DNA of 64,000 bases from Nocardioides panacisoli (GCF_019448235.1 NZ_CP080409.1:2976001-3040000); one strand, 5' to 3'. Positions 16,287-24,375 are shown, counted from the first letter of the stretch. Notes: generated by a model from the letters alone, not told the origin. Translations and numbers: made by a program.

Positions 16287-17364
16287 GCACGGAGTCGGAC
16301 TCGCCCTGAGCAACCTGACGAAGACCTACGGGTCCTCGGTCGCCCTCGACGGAGTGGACCTGACGGTGGCGCCCGGCGAGTTCATGACCTTGCTGGGACC
16401 GAGTGGATCCGGCAAGACGACCACCCTGAACCTGATCGCTGGATTCATCGAACCCGATGCCGGCACCATCGACGTCGGTGGCGCCCCCATCGTTGGACTC
16501 CCGGCACACAAGCGCGACATCGGCGTCGTCTTCCAGCAGTACTTGCTCTTCCCGCACATGAAGGTCGGTGTCAACGTCGCCTTCCCCCTGCGACGACGAG
16601 GAGTCTCCAAGCGAGAGGCTCATCGACGTGCCATGGACATCCTGGAGATCGTCGGTCTCAACGACATGGCGGATCGCTACCCGAGGCAACTGTCAGGCGG
16701 TCAGCAACAGCGGGTCGCCCTGGCACGTGCACTGGTGTTCAACCCCAAACTCCTGCTCCTCGACGAACCATTGGGTGCCCTGGACAAGCGTCTCCGGGAG
16801 TCCTTGCAGCTGGAGATCCGACGGATCCATCGCGACCTCGGGGTGACGTTCATCTTCGTCACTCACGACCAGGAGGAAGCACTCGCGATGAGCGACCGGA
16901 TCGCGGTGTTCAGTGAGGGCCACATCGAGCAGGTCGGGAGCGGGGAGAGCCTCTATCACAACCCGGACACGCTGTTCGTGGCGAAGTTCCTCGGCGATTC
17001 GAACGTCATCGAAGGCTCACTCCGAGTCGACGACGGTCGCACCCACATCGTCGACGGTGACCGTCGCTTCCTCGCGCCGAGTGCCACCGCGACTGACGAG
17101 CGAATGGCGATCGTCGTTCGCCCCGAGTGCGTTCGGCTGGTCTCCGAGGCTGCACGAACCGACGATCTCAACGTCATGGCGGGCGAGGTTTCGGAAGTGA
17201 CCTTCTTCGGGCACCGGCGCCGAGTGTCCATCGAGGCCGAGGGGCGAACAATGCTCGTGGACGAGAGTGGCCATGGGCCGGCGCCCAAACCCGGCGAGAA
17301 GGCCCTCGTGGCGTGGCGTCCCGAGGACGCCTCGCTGGTGGGGATCGGTCGGCGTGGCAGGTAG
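16279..17364 (+). CDS. ABC transporter ATP-binding protein, PotA type
   Basis: 361 residues. Walker A GPSGSGKTTT (about 40-49), Q-loop FQQYLLFPHM, signature LSGGQQQRVALARAL, Walker B LLLLDEPLGALD and switch-His FVTHDQEEAL are all intact. The C-terminal third (from about 240) is a TOBE-like regulatory domain (IVVRPECVRL; VSEVTFFGHRRRVSI) usual in polyamine, iron and sugar importers. It completes the transporter operon. Confidence 0.93.
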   Translation: MTEHGVGLALSNLTKTYGSSVALDGVDLTVAPGEFMTLLGPSGSGKTTTLNLIAGFIEPDAGTIDVGGAPIVGLPAHKRDIGVVFQQYLLFPHMKVGVNVAFPLRRRGVSKREAHRRAMDILEIVGLNDMADRYPRQLSGGQQQRVALARALVFNPKLLLLDEPLGALDKRLRESLQLEIRRIHRDLGVTFIFVTHDQEEALAMSDRIAVFSEGHIEQVGSGESLYHNPDTLFVAKFLGDSNVIEGSLRVDDGRTHIVDGDRRFLAPSATATDERMAIVVRPECVRLVSEAARTDDLNVMAGEVSEVTFFGHRRRVSIEAEGRTMLVDESGHGPAPKPGEKALVAWRPEDASLVGIGRRGR

Positions 17365-17382
17365 GTCGGGCCGAGGGTGAAC

Positions 17383-17400
17383 ACCCGACAGTCGGGGGAT
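17383..17400 (+). promoter_or_regulatory. G/C motif variant upstream of the thiolase operon
   Basis: ACCCGACAGTCGGGGGAT has the same outer blocks as the recurring motif (ACCC and GGGGGAT) but a longer spacer of eight bases, and includes its own dyad CCCGAC-A-GTCGGG. It lies 63 bases before the thiolase GTG start. Confidence 0.4.
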
Positions 17401-17433
17401 TGATCGCCTCAGCGGCACGCTCCATGCTGGACT

Positions 17434-17450
17434 TAATAAGCGTTCAGTCA
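17434..17450 (+). promoter_or_regulatory. TetR-like half site near the thiolase start
   Basis: TAATAAGCGTTCAGTCA lies 14 bases upstream of the thiolase start and overlaps the probable promoter or 5' leader. TAAGCGTTCAGT (17437-17448) matches TAAACGTTCATT of the 2330-2373 repeat at 10 of 12 positions. Control of both by the TetR at 1541-2185 would tie the two ends of the block together. Confidence 0.45.
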
Positions 17451-17463
17451 GTTGGAGGTAGTT

Positions 17464-18681
17464 GTGCCCGAGGCCGTCATCGTCGCCACCGCCCGCTCGC
17501 CCATCGGTCGGGCCGGCAAGGGTGTCCTCAAGGATGCCCGCCCGGACGAGCTCGCCCAGCAGATGGTGAGCGCGGCGCTGGCCAAGGTGCCGGCACTGGA
17601 TCCTCGTGAGATCGACGACCTGATCCTCGGAGTTGGTCAGCCTGCCGGCGAGGCGGGCAACAACCTGGGACGCGCCGTCGCGGTGCTCTCCGGCGTGGAC
17701 CACCTGCCCGGCGTGACCGTCAATCGCTACTGCTCCAGCAGTTTGCAGACCACCCGGATGGCCATGCACGCCATCAGGGCGGGTGAAGGCCATGCGTTCA
17801 TCTCGGCAGGTGTGGAGACGGTGAGTCGGTACGGCCACGGCTTCGCCGACAACCCGGAGGGACAGAACCTCGCCTTCGCCGATGCCCAGGCCGTCACGGA
17901 AGAACGCGCCGGTGGCGGCGCCGAGCCGTGGGTGGACCCGCGCACCACGGGCGCGCTGCCAGATCTCTACATCGCGATGGGGCAGACAGCGGAGAACGTC
18001 GCGCAGGTACTGGGCATGTCACGCGCCGAGCAGGACGAGTTCGCCGTGAGGAGCCAGCACCTCGCCTGCGAGCGGATCGATGACGGCTTCTGGGCCCGTG
18101 AGATCTCACCGGTGACGCTGCCCGATGGCACCGTTGTCACCGCAGATGACGGGCCCCGTCGGGGCACGACCATCGAAGCGGTCGGTGACCTCAAACCAGT
18201 CTTCCGCCCCGACGGGACGGTCACCGCCGGTAACGCCTGCCCCCTCAACGACGGGGCCGCGGCACTCGTGGTCATGAGCGACGTACGAGCACGTGAACTC
18301 GGTGTGATGCCCCTGGCCAGAATCGTTTCGACCGCGGTCACCGGCCTTTCTCCTGAGATCATGGGCCTGGGGCCGGTGGAAGCAATCCCGGCCGCGTTGA
18401 AGAGCGCCGGGATGTCACTCACGGACGTCGACCAGTTCGAGATCAACGAGGCTTTCGCCGTCCAGTCCCTCGGCTCTGCCCAACAACTCGGGATCCCGCT
18501 GGAGAAGCTCAACGTGAATGGTGGAGCGATCGCCGTGGGACACCCCTTCGGCATGACGGGCGCACGCATCACGAGCACCCTTCTCAACTCACTCCAATGG
18601 CACGACCAGCAGATCGGCGTGGAGTCGATGTGCGTCGGCGGCGGCATGGGCATGGCCATGGTCGTCGAGCGACTCTCCTGA
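17464..18681 (+). CDS. Acetyl-CoA acetyltransferase (thiolase)
   Basis: 405 residues. I choose GTG 17464 because GGAGG (17454-17458) is then correctly spaced. Thiolase active-site elements are all present: nucleophilic Cys about 90 in NRYCSSSLQT, NEAFAVQ, GHPFGMTGAR with the catalytic His, and the second Cys in MCVGGGMGMAM. It performs thiolytic cleavage of a 3-ketoacyl-CoA. It heads a six-gene operon (thiolase, SDR, MaoC, ACAD, ACAD, VOC) that together could carry out a complete beta-oxidation round. Confidence 0.93.
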   Translation: MPEAVIVATARSPIGRAGKGVLKDARPDELAQQMVSAALAKVPALDPREIDDLILGVGQPAGEAGNNLGRAVAVLSGVDHLPGVTVNRYCSSSLQTTRMAMHAIRAGEGHAFISAGVETVSRYGHGFADNPEGQNLAFADAQAVTEERAGGGAEPWVDPRTTGALPDLYIAMGQTAENVAQVLGMSRAEQDEFAVRSQHLACERIDDGFWAREISPVTLPDGTVVTADDGPRRGTTIEAVGDLKPVFRPDGTVTAGNACPLNDGAAALVVMSDVRARELGVMPLARIVSTAVTGLSPEIMGLGPVEAIPAALKSAGMSLTDVDQFEINEAFAVQSLGSAQQLGIPLEKLNVNGGAIAVGHPFGMTGARITSTLLNSLQWHDQQIGVESMCVGGGMGMAMVVERLS

Positions 18682-18744
18682 GTCGCCATGCCCGGCCCGG
18701 ACCCACGTCGAACGACCGTTGCGAACTCAGACAGGAGCGCCCTC

Positions 18745-19500
18745 GTGGCTCAGACCAACACCGCGATCGTGAGTGGAGCAGCGCGCGGCATCGGAGCAGA
18801 GGTCGCCAGACAACTCGCTTCAGATGGACTTGCGGTTGCCGTTCTCGACATCGACGCGGACGCATGCCATCAGGTGGCATCCGAGATCGACGGTGCCGGA
18901 GGAGCCAGCATCGCGGTCGGTGTCGACGTCACCGACGAGAAGGCAGTGACCGAGGCGGTCGACCAGGTCGTGGGTGAGCTCGGCGCACCAACGGTCCTGG
19001 TCAACAACGCCGGCATCATCCGCGACAACCTGTTGTTTCGCATGACGCTGGAGGAGTGGGACCAGGTGATGAGCGTTCACCTGCGCGGTGCCTTCCTGCT
19101 CAGTCGCGCGGTGCAGGGACACATGATCAACAGGGGCTTCGGCCGCATCGTGAACCTCTCCAGCACCTCTGCCCTCGGGAACCGGGGACAGGCGAACTAC
19201 TCCGCCGCCAAAGCAGGGGTGCAAGGCCTCACCAAGACCCTGGCGCTGGAACTCGGGAAGTTCGGGGTCACGGCCAATGCGATTGCTCCGGGATTCATCG
19301 AGACCGACATGACGCGGGAAACTGCCCAGCGACTGGGCGTCTCCTTCGATGACTTCAAGGCAGCAGTTGTCGCGGACATCCCGGTCGCCCGCGGGGGCCA
19401 TCCTGCCGATGTCGCACACGCGGTGTCGTTCTTCGCCAGCGAGGCAGCCGGGTTCGTGTCCGGTCAGGTGCTGTACGTCGCAGGAGGGCCCACGTCATGA
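18745..19500 (+). CDS. SDR family 3-ketoacyl-ACP/CoA reductase-like (FabG-like)
   Basis: 251 residues from GTG 18745, with AGGAG eight bases upstream; an ATG at 18688 would add 19 residues without a ribosome site. It has VSGAARGIGAEVARQLA, NNAGIIRDNLLFRM, catalytic NLSSTSALGNRGQANYSAAK, and C-terminal FVSGQVLYVAGG. FabG-like SDRs in such operons usually act as 3-hydroxyacyl-CoA dehydrogenases. Overlap with the MaoC gene (ATGA) supports this. It is closely similar to the block 4 SDR at 50423. Confidence 0.9.
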   Translation: MAQTNTAIVSGAARGIGAEVARQLASDGLAVAVLDIDADACHQVASEIDGAGGASIAVGVDVTDEKAVTEAVDQVVGELGAPTVLVNNAGIIRDNLLFRMTLEEWDQVMSVHLRGAFLLSRAVQGHMINRGFGRIVNLSSTSALGNRGQANYSAAKAGVQGLTKTLALELGKFGVTANAIAPGFIETDMTRETAQRLGVSFDDFKAAVVADIPVARGGHPADVAHAVSFFASEAAGFVSGQVLYVAGGPTS

Positions 19501-19949
19501 GGGCCTTCCACAGTGTTGCCGACCTCGAGAACGCCGTCGGCACCCACGTCGGCTACTCCGACTGGCACCCCGTCACACAGCGGCAGATCGACCAGTTCGC
19601 CGAAGCAACGGGCGACCATCAGTGGATCCATGTGGACCGGGACCGCGCAGCGACCGGGCCGTTCGGCAGCACGATCGCGCACGGATACTTGACCCTCAGC
19701 CTCGTGCCGATGCTCACGGCCGAGGTGTACTCCGTCGCCGGTCTCCAGATGGGCGTCAACTACGGCGCCGAGCGACTGCGGTTCCCCGCCCCCGTACCCG
19801 TCGATGCTCACGTCCGAGCAGGCGTCGAGATCATCAGCGTCACTCCGGGCGACGCTGCCTACCGACTGGTCGCCCGAGTCACCGTCGAGCGACAGGGAAG
19901 CGACAAACCGGTGTGCGTCGTCGATGCGGTCAGCGTCCTGGTGCCCTGA
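19497..19949 (+). CDS. MaoC-family enoyl-CoA hydratase
   Basis: 150 residues, normal for a single hot-dog MaoC domain. The hydratase 2 motif is present: AEATGDHQWIHVDRDRA supplies the catalytic Asp and His, followed by the GSTIAHGYLTLSLVP overhang segment. It would hydrate a trans-2-enoyl-CoA to the 3-hydroxyacyl-CoA, the step between the ACADs and the SDR of this operon. It starts by ATGA overlap with the SDR. It resembles the block 4 protein at 48556. Confidence 0.92.
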   Translation: MRAFHSVADLENAVGTHVGYSDWHPVTQRQIDQFAEATGDHQWIHVDRDRAATGPFGSTIAHGYLTLSLVPMLTAEVYSVAGLQMGVNYGAERLRFPAPVPVDAHVRAGVEIISVTPGDAAYRLVARVTVERQGSDKPVCVVDAVSVLVP

Positions 19950-19986
19950 TGGCGCCGATGCGACCTCGTCGGCAGAAGGAGGCACG

Positions 19987-21159
19987 ATGAACGACCAACT
20001 CGACCAACGGGTGGCTCGGTTCCTGACCGACCACGATCCACGGACCACGGACCCGGGGGAGTTCCTGCGCGCCAGGTACGACGCCGGGCTTGCCTGGGTG
20101 CACTTCCCGATCGGGCACGGCGGGCTGGGCCTCGAGCAAGCCCATCAGGCCGGCGTCGACCGGATGTTCGAGCGGGCTGGAGCGCCCGACAACAAACCGC
20201 GGGTGAATCCGATCGGCCTGGGGATGGCCGCTCCGACGATCCTCGCCTTCGGAACCGAGGAACAGAAGGATCGCTTCCTCCGTCCGTTGTGGACCGCGGA
20301 GGAGGTCTGGTGCCAGCTGTTCAGCGAGCCGGGCGCCGGGTCGGACCTGGCCAACGTGGCAACCCGGGCCGTTCGCGACGGCACCGACTGGGTGGTCAAC
20401 GGACAGAAGGTCTGGACCTCCGGCGCCCACAACGCCCGGTTCGGGATCCTCCTGGCGCGGACCGACTCCGAGCTGCCCAAGCACCGAGGGTTGACCTACT
20501 TCGTCTGCGACATGACCACCCCCGGTGTCGAGGTGCGCCCGTTGCGCCAGATCACGGGTGAGGCCGAGTTCAACGAGGTCTTCCTCACCGACGTACGCAT
20601 TCCGGACGAGCATCGACTCGGTGGCGTCGGCGAGGGCTGGAAGGTGGCCAACGCGACGCTGAACAGCGAACGCGTGTCGATCGGCAAGTCGGCTGATCGC
20701 GAGAGCGGTCTGGTAGGCGTCGTCGCCCGGACCTGGCGCGAACGTCCCGACCTCCGGACACCGGAGCTGCACGATCGGCTGCTGCGCCTGTGGATCGACT
20801 CGGAAGTCACCCGCCTCGCTGGCACTCGCCTCCGCCAGAAACTCGCTCAGGGCCAGCCAGGACCCGAGGGGTCGGCCATGAAGCTCGGATTTGCACGCAT
20901 CGCACAACAACTGTCGGGGTTCGAACTCGAACTGTTGGGCGAAGAAGGCCTGCGCTACTCCGACTGGACGATGGTCCGCCCGGGGCATGTCGACTTCAAC
21001 GGCCGCGACGCCGGCTACCGCTACCTGCGCGCCAAGGGCAACTCGATCGAGGGCGGCACCTCCGAGATCCTTCGCAACATCGTCGCCGAGCGGGTCCTCG
21101 GGCTGCCGGCCGAACACCGAACCGACAAGGACATCCCGTGGAAAGAGAGCGCGAAATGA
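19987..21159 (+). CDS. Acyl-CoA dehydrogenase, catalytic-type subunit
   Basis: 390 residues from ATG 19987, with GAAGGAGG upstream. It contains the FAD/substrate loop CQLFSEPGAGSDLANVATRA, VVNGQKVWTSGAHNA, and the C-terminal SIEGGTSEILRNIVAERVLG, where the usual catalytic Glu region lies. It forms an ATGA-coupled pair with a shorter, divergent ACAD. In Actinobacteria such pairs (FadE28-FadE29, ChsE types) form alpha2beta2 heterotetramers acting on bulky or ring-bearing acyl-CoAs. That quaternary structure is inferred. Confidence 0.9.
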   Translation: MNDQLDQRVARFLTDHDPRTTDPGEFLRARYDAGLAWVHFPIGHGGLGLEQAHQAGVDRMFERAGAPDNKPRVNPIGLGMAAPTILAFGTEEQKDRFLRPLWTAEEVWCQLFSEPGAGSDLANVATRAVRDGTDWVVNGQKVWTSGAHNARFGILLARTDSELPKHRGLTYFVCDMTTPGVEVRPLRQITGEAEFNEVFLTDVRIPDEHRLGGVGEGWKVANATLNSERVSIGKSADRESGLVGVVARTWRERPDLRTPELHDRLLRLWIDSEVTRLAGTRLRQKLAQGQPGPEGSAMKLGFARIAQQLSGFELELLGEEGLRYSDWTMVRPGHVDFNGRDAGYRYLRAKGNSIEGGTSEILRNIVAERVLGLPAEHRTDKDIPWKESAK

Positions 21160-22241
21160 GCGACCTCGACCTGCTCTACAGCGACATCGAGGACGACCTG
21201 CGCGCCAGCGTGCGTGATCTCCTGGCCGACCGATGTGATCCCGACGCCATCACCCGGCTGTACGACGGTGACCGCTCGGTGGTCGACGTCTTGTGGAAGT
21301 CATTGACCGAGATCGGGATGGCCGGCCTCCTGGTTCCCGAAAACCGCGGTGGACAGGGCGCGTCCTCCCGCGAGGTGGCGGTGGTATTGGAGGAGCTGGG
21401 ACGAGCGGTGGCGCCCGTGCCCTTCCTTACCAGCGCCGTCATCGCAACCACCCTGCTGCTCGAGAGCGAATCGAACCTCCTCGCGCTGGTCGCCTCCGGT
21501 GATCGCACGGCCGCGCTACTCCTGCCCTGGTCGATGTCGCCCGATGGCGAGATCCCGGCCTTCGACCTCGTGGGCGAGAGCATCCACGGCACCGCGACCA
21601 GCGTGGCGGGTGCGATCGAGGCCGACGTCCTGCTGGCCCCGGTCCGCACTGCCTCCGGCCTGGCGATCTACGCCGTCGAGGCAGCGGGAGCCTCGTTGGA
21701 TCCGGTCGTGTCGTTGGACATGACCCGTGAGCTCGCCGACGTCAGCCTCAACCATGCGAGGGGCGAACTCGTCATGGCCGATGCCGAGTCCGCCGTACGC
21801 CGCGCACTCGATGCGGGAGCGGCACTGCTCGCCTCGGAGCAACTCGGCGTCGCCCGATGGTGCCTGGAGACCACCGTCGCCTACGTGAAGGAGCGAAAGC
21901 AGTTCGGCAGGCCGGTCGGTGGCTTCCAGGCCCTGAAACACCGGCTCGCCGACCTCTACACGCGTGTGGAGACTGCCTGCGCCGCTGCCCGTCACGCAAC
22001 CGCCGCACTGTCCGACCACGATCCCGACACCAGCGCCGCGGCGTCGATCGCGCAGGCGTTCAACGCGGAGGTGTCGGTGCACGCCGCGGAGGAGGCGGTC
22101 CAGTTGCACGCTGGCATCGGCATGACGTGGGAGCACCCCGCGCACCTGTACCTGAAGCGTGCCAAGGCGAGCCAGATCGCGCTCGGGACCCCGGGGCGAC
22201 ATCGAGCACGCCTGGCTCCCCTGATCGGGCTTCCGAGCTGA
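21156..22241 (+). CDS. Acyl-CoA dehydrogenase, partner-type subunit
   Basis: 361 residues from ATG 21156 (ATGA overlap). The N-terminal helical domain includes IGMAGLLVPENRGGQGAS. The central beta domain is eroded, with no SEPGAGSD loop. The C-terminal domain has ERKQFGRPVGGFQALKHRLA, which contributes FAD contacts, and AVQLHAGIGMTWEHPAHLYL. The pattern is typical of the second subunit of heteromeric ACADs. It overlaps the VOC gene by one base (TGATG). Confidence 0.9.
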   Translation: MSDLDLLYSDIEDDLRASVRDLLADRCDPDAITRLYDGDRSVVDVLWKSLTEIGMAGLLVPENRGGQGASSREVAVVLEELGRAVAPVPFLTSAVIATTLLLESESNLLALVASGDRTAALLLPWSMSPDGEIPAFDLVGESIHGTATSVAGAIEADVLLAPVRTASGLAIYAVEAAGASLDPVVSLDMTRELADVSLNHARGELVMADAESAVRRALDAGAALLASEQLGVARWCLETTVAYVKERKQFGRPVGGFQALKHRLADLYTRVETACAAARHATAALSDHDPDTSAAASIAQAFNAEVSVHAAEEAVQLHAGIGMTWEHPAHLYLKRAKASQIALGTPGRHRARLAPLIGLPS

Positions 22242-22732
22242 TGGACACCGTCGGTCCAGCAGCCTCGTCGCGTGACTCATCCGAACAGCAGGAACCGCGC
22301 TCCGGCTCAATGGCGCGACTCGCCGACCTTCACCACATCGGGATCGTGGTTGCTCGAGAGCACCACCACGCGGTGGTGACGACCCTGATGCACACCTTGG
22401 GTGGCGTCCTCGAGTTCGAGGTCGACGATGATCCGCTCGATGTCACGGCGACGTGGGTTCACGTCTCCGCGGCGCTCAGGTTCGAGGTCGTGTCACCGCG
22501 GAGTGATCAGGAAACCGCGATCACCCGGTTTCTGGACCGGACCGGGGGCGGCCTCCATCACGTCTCGCTCGGCACAGAGCAGATCGGATCCTGCAAGGAA
22601 CTGGTGGCCGATGCCGGTGCCACGATCATCGGGGAGAACGACGACCACGGGGGCTGGGCGGAGTTCTTCATCGACCCCCGTGAAACCGGCGGTGCACTCC
22701 TGCACTGGATGCAGGAACTGGACCGATCGTGA
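22241..22732 (+). CDS. VOC superfamily protein, methylmalonyl-CoA epimerase-like
   Basis: 163 residues from ATG 22241, which overlaps the ACAD stop; a start at 22310 (MARLADL) would remove an unstructured N-terminus. The epimerase-like pattern is HHIGIVV, ALRFEVVSP, GLHHVSLGTEQI, and RETGGALLHW. The last usual metal ligand (Glu in GVLVEL of epimerases) appears as His here (GALLHW), so metal binding or reaction may differ. It could epimerise a 2-methyl branch in an acyl-CoA, matching its place at the end of the beta-oxidation operon. Confidence 0.75.
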   Translation: MDTVGPAASSRDSSEQQEPRSGSMARLADLHHIGIVVAREHHHAVVTTLMHTLGGVLEFEVDDDPLDVTATWVHVSAALRFEVVSPRSDQETAITRFLDRTGGGLHHVSLGTEQIGSCKELVADAGATIIGENDDHGGWAEFFIDPRETGGALLHWMQELDRS

Positions 22733-22895
22733 CACCGGCCTTTGCTCGAAGGGGCCCGGTCCTCCACCTGGATGTGCTGGCTGCTGACGTCGAGCGCGCG
22801 GAACAGTGCGACATGAGCAAGCTCCTCAGGCAGGTCGGACCATCCCGGTGTGTCAGCCGTCGCCCTCCGCCGGCCGCGCGGGGGTGAGGCGGGGC

Positions 22896-23231
22896 ATGTC
22901 GTCGATGGTGAGCATTTGGGCCATCCTGATCGTGGCCATCCTCGTCGAGGTGACGGCCACGTCCGCCCTACCGCGGACCGAAGGCTTCCGCAACATGGTG
23001 TGGAGCCTCCTGGTCCTCTTCGGCTATGCCGTCTCGATCGCGCTCCTGGCCGTCGTCGTGCAGTACCTGCCCGTGTCCACGGCATACGCGCTGTGGGCGG
23101 GATTGGGCACGGTGTCCGTGGCTGTCGTCGGGGTCGTCTGGCTCGGTGAACGCTGGGACCTCGTGACTGCGACGGCCATGGCAATGGTCGTGGTCGGAGC
23201 AGTCGTGCTGAACCTGCGTGTCACCCACTGA
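22896..23231 (+). CDS. Small multidrug resistance (SMR, EmrE-like) transporter
   Basis: 111 residues from ATG 22896 (MSSMVSIWAILIVAIL); a longer reading would add an unlikely Arg/Pro-rich leader. It has four membrane helices with the essential Glu in helix 1 (ILVEVTATSALPRTEGF). PVSTAYALWAGLGTVSVAVV and GERWDLVTATAMAMVVVGAV are typical SMR helices 3 and 4. SMR dimers exchange protons for quaternary or hydrophobic cations, guanidinium or polyamines. It may export an amine, but it could equally be independent of the operon upstream. Confidence 0.88.
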   Translation: MSSMVSIWAILIVAILVEVTATSALPRTEGFRNMVWSLLVLFGYAVSIALLAVVVQYLPVSTAYALWAGLGTVSVAVVGVVWLGERWDLVTATAMAMVVVGAVVLNLRVTH

Positions 23232-23401
23232 CGGACTCCGGGAGGAGCGGGATAACCGGGGCGAGATTGGGGCGAGTTATTGGTCAGGTTCCGGTGACGA
23301 CGGGGGATCCAACGGGTGGTACGGGGATGCACCCAAGCGTCGTTTCCGCAGGTCAGAGAGGTATTGGCTGCTCCAGCCCGCTCTTGGCTGAAATGCGCGT
23401 A

Positions 23402-23441
23402 CGTAGTGAATAGGTCGCCGGTTCGATTCCGGCAGGCGGCT
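23402..23441 (+). tRNA. 3' fragment of a tRNA-Thr(CGT) gene, possible integration (att) scar
   Basis: The 40 bases fit tRNA numbering from the anticodon onward: CGT, A37, G38, anticodon 3' stem TGAAT, variable loop AGGTC, T-stem GCCGG, loop TTCGATT, T-stem CCGGC, acceptor AGGCGGC and discriminator T. No matching 5' half (acceptor GCCGCCT, D-arm) lies upstream; the bases before it are unrelated. It is therefore not a functional tRNA but resembles the 3' tRNA segment left at one end of an integrated element. The surrounding 293-base gap (23232-23524) holds nothing else I can identify. Confidence 0.65.
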
Positions 23442-23524
23442 CAACAGATGCACAGCCAGTTCTGTGGCGCGAGTCGCGCGCCTGAGTTACGGCCTCGCGG
23501 GTCGAAGGCCAGCCGACCGTGGCC

Positions 23525-24244
23525 TCACTCGTCACATGAGGGGTCGCGGGTCCAGTTTCCGCTCGGGGGCCGATCGGGGGCGTTGTTGACGCGTCGTCTC
23601 GTCCTGGGACGGGCGGGTGCGACTGTTGGCTGCGGAGACTGGTGGACGTCGAGCCGCAGCAGGCGGCCGGCAAGATGAATGCATGGGCCGAGCAGTATGA
23701 CCACGGCGAACGTGCCTACGCCTACAGTGGCGCCGAGCAACCACCCCAAGAGGGCTCCGCCCCCTTGGACAGCGTTGTAGCTCCATCGAAACGCAAGTGG
23801 CGGATCGTAGGCGAGCGCCGCCGCCTCGGCTGGTCCGGCTCCGGTCTGGCTGCCGAGATACGTCGCGATGCCAACTGCCAGAACAGGGAACGCAGCCACC
23901 AGCATCGTGATCTGGCCGGCCCAACTTCCCGGTGTCTCCAAGAGCGGGAGCATCAGGTTGACGGTCACTCCGACCACCGCGATCTGGACCACGGTGCCCA
24001 AGCCGGGACGGACCGCCCGCGCCGCCGCCAGCGCCAAGAAGGCGAGACTCACGATGCTGTTGGCCAGTAGGAAGCTCATCGCGGTGCTGAGCGCTAGTCC
24101 ATTGACAAGCGTGGAGTATCCGTCCGATCCCAGATCGGCGGTCAGGAGCAGGCTCACACCGATGCCGAGGAGCACGCACCCCCACACCAGCAAGTTGAGG
24201 CGACGCAGGGACGGCACGTGCCGCGAATGTTGGCCAACCGGCAT
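23525..24244 (-). CDS. YczE/YitT-like integral membrane protein
   Basis: About 239 residues from ATG 24244, which has GGGAG upstream; an in-frame start at 24391 would add a 49-residue leader. The hallmark is WGCVLLGIGVSLLLTADLGS followed by DGYSTLVNGLA, as in YczE proteins, and there are about five membrane helices. The C-terminal tail is basic and Pro-rich. Function of the family is poorly defined. It is divergent from the transglutaminase-like gene and next to the tRNA fragment, so it may be element cargo. Confidence 0.8.
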   Translation of the reverse strand: MPVGQHSRHVPSLRRLNLLVWGCVLLGIGVSLLLTADLGSDGYSTLVNGLALSTAMSFLLANSIVSLAFLALAAARAVRPGLGTVVQIAVVGVTVNLMLPLLETPGSWAGQITMLVAAFPVLAVGIATYLGSQTGAGPAEAAALAYDPPLAFRWSYNAVQGGGALLGWLLGATVGVGTFAVVILLGPCIHLAGRLLRLDVHQSPQPTVAPARPRTRRRVNNAPDRPPSGNWTRDPSCDE

Positions 24245-24375
24245 GCGCCAAAGACTCTCCCATGCGGTCACGCCAGGCAAACGCGTGCGTGCCAAGGGGA
24301 TGCACAGGATCTCGCAGAATCGGGCGTCCGCGCGACGATCGCCGCGCGGAGCGTGTCGCAGCGGAGCCCTTGTGC

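Noticed and set aside
23350..23441. Complete tRNA gene
   Set aside because: Only bases from the anticodon to position 73 fit. No acceptor 5' strand (GCCGCCT) or D-arm is found upstream.
23353..23673. Minus-strand frame containing PPAGIEPATYSLR
   Set aside because: This peptide is a known artefact of translating the reverse strand of tRNA T-arms; it covers the tRNA-Thr fragment.
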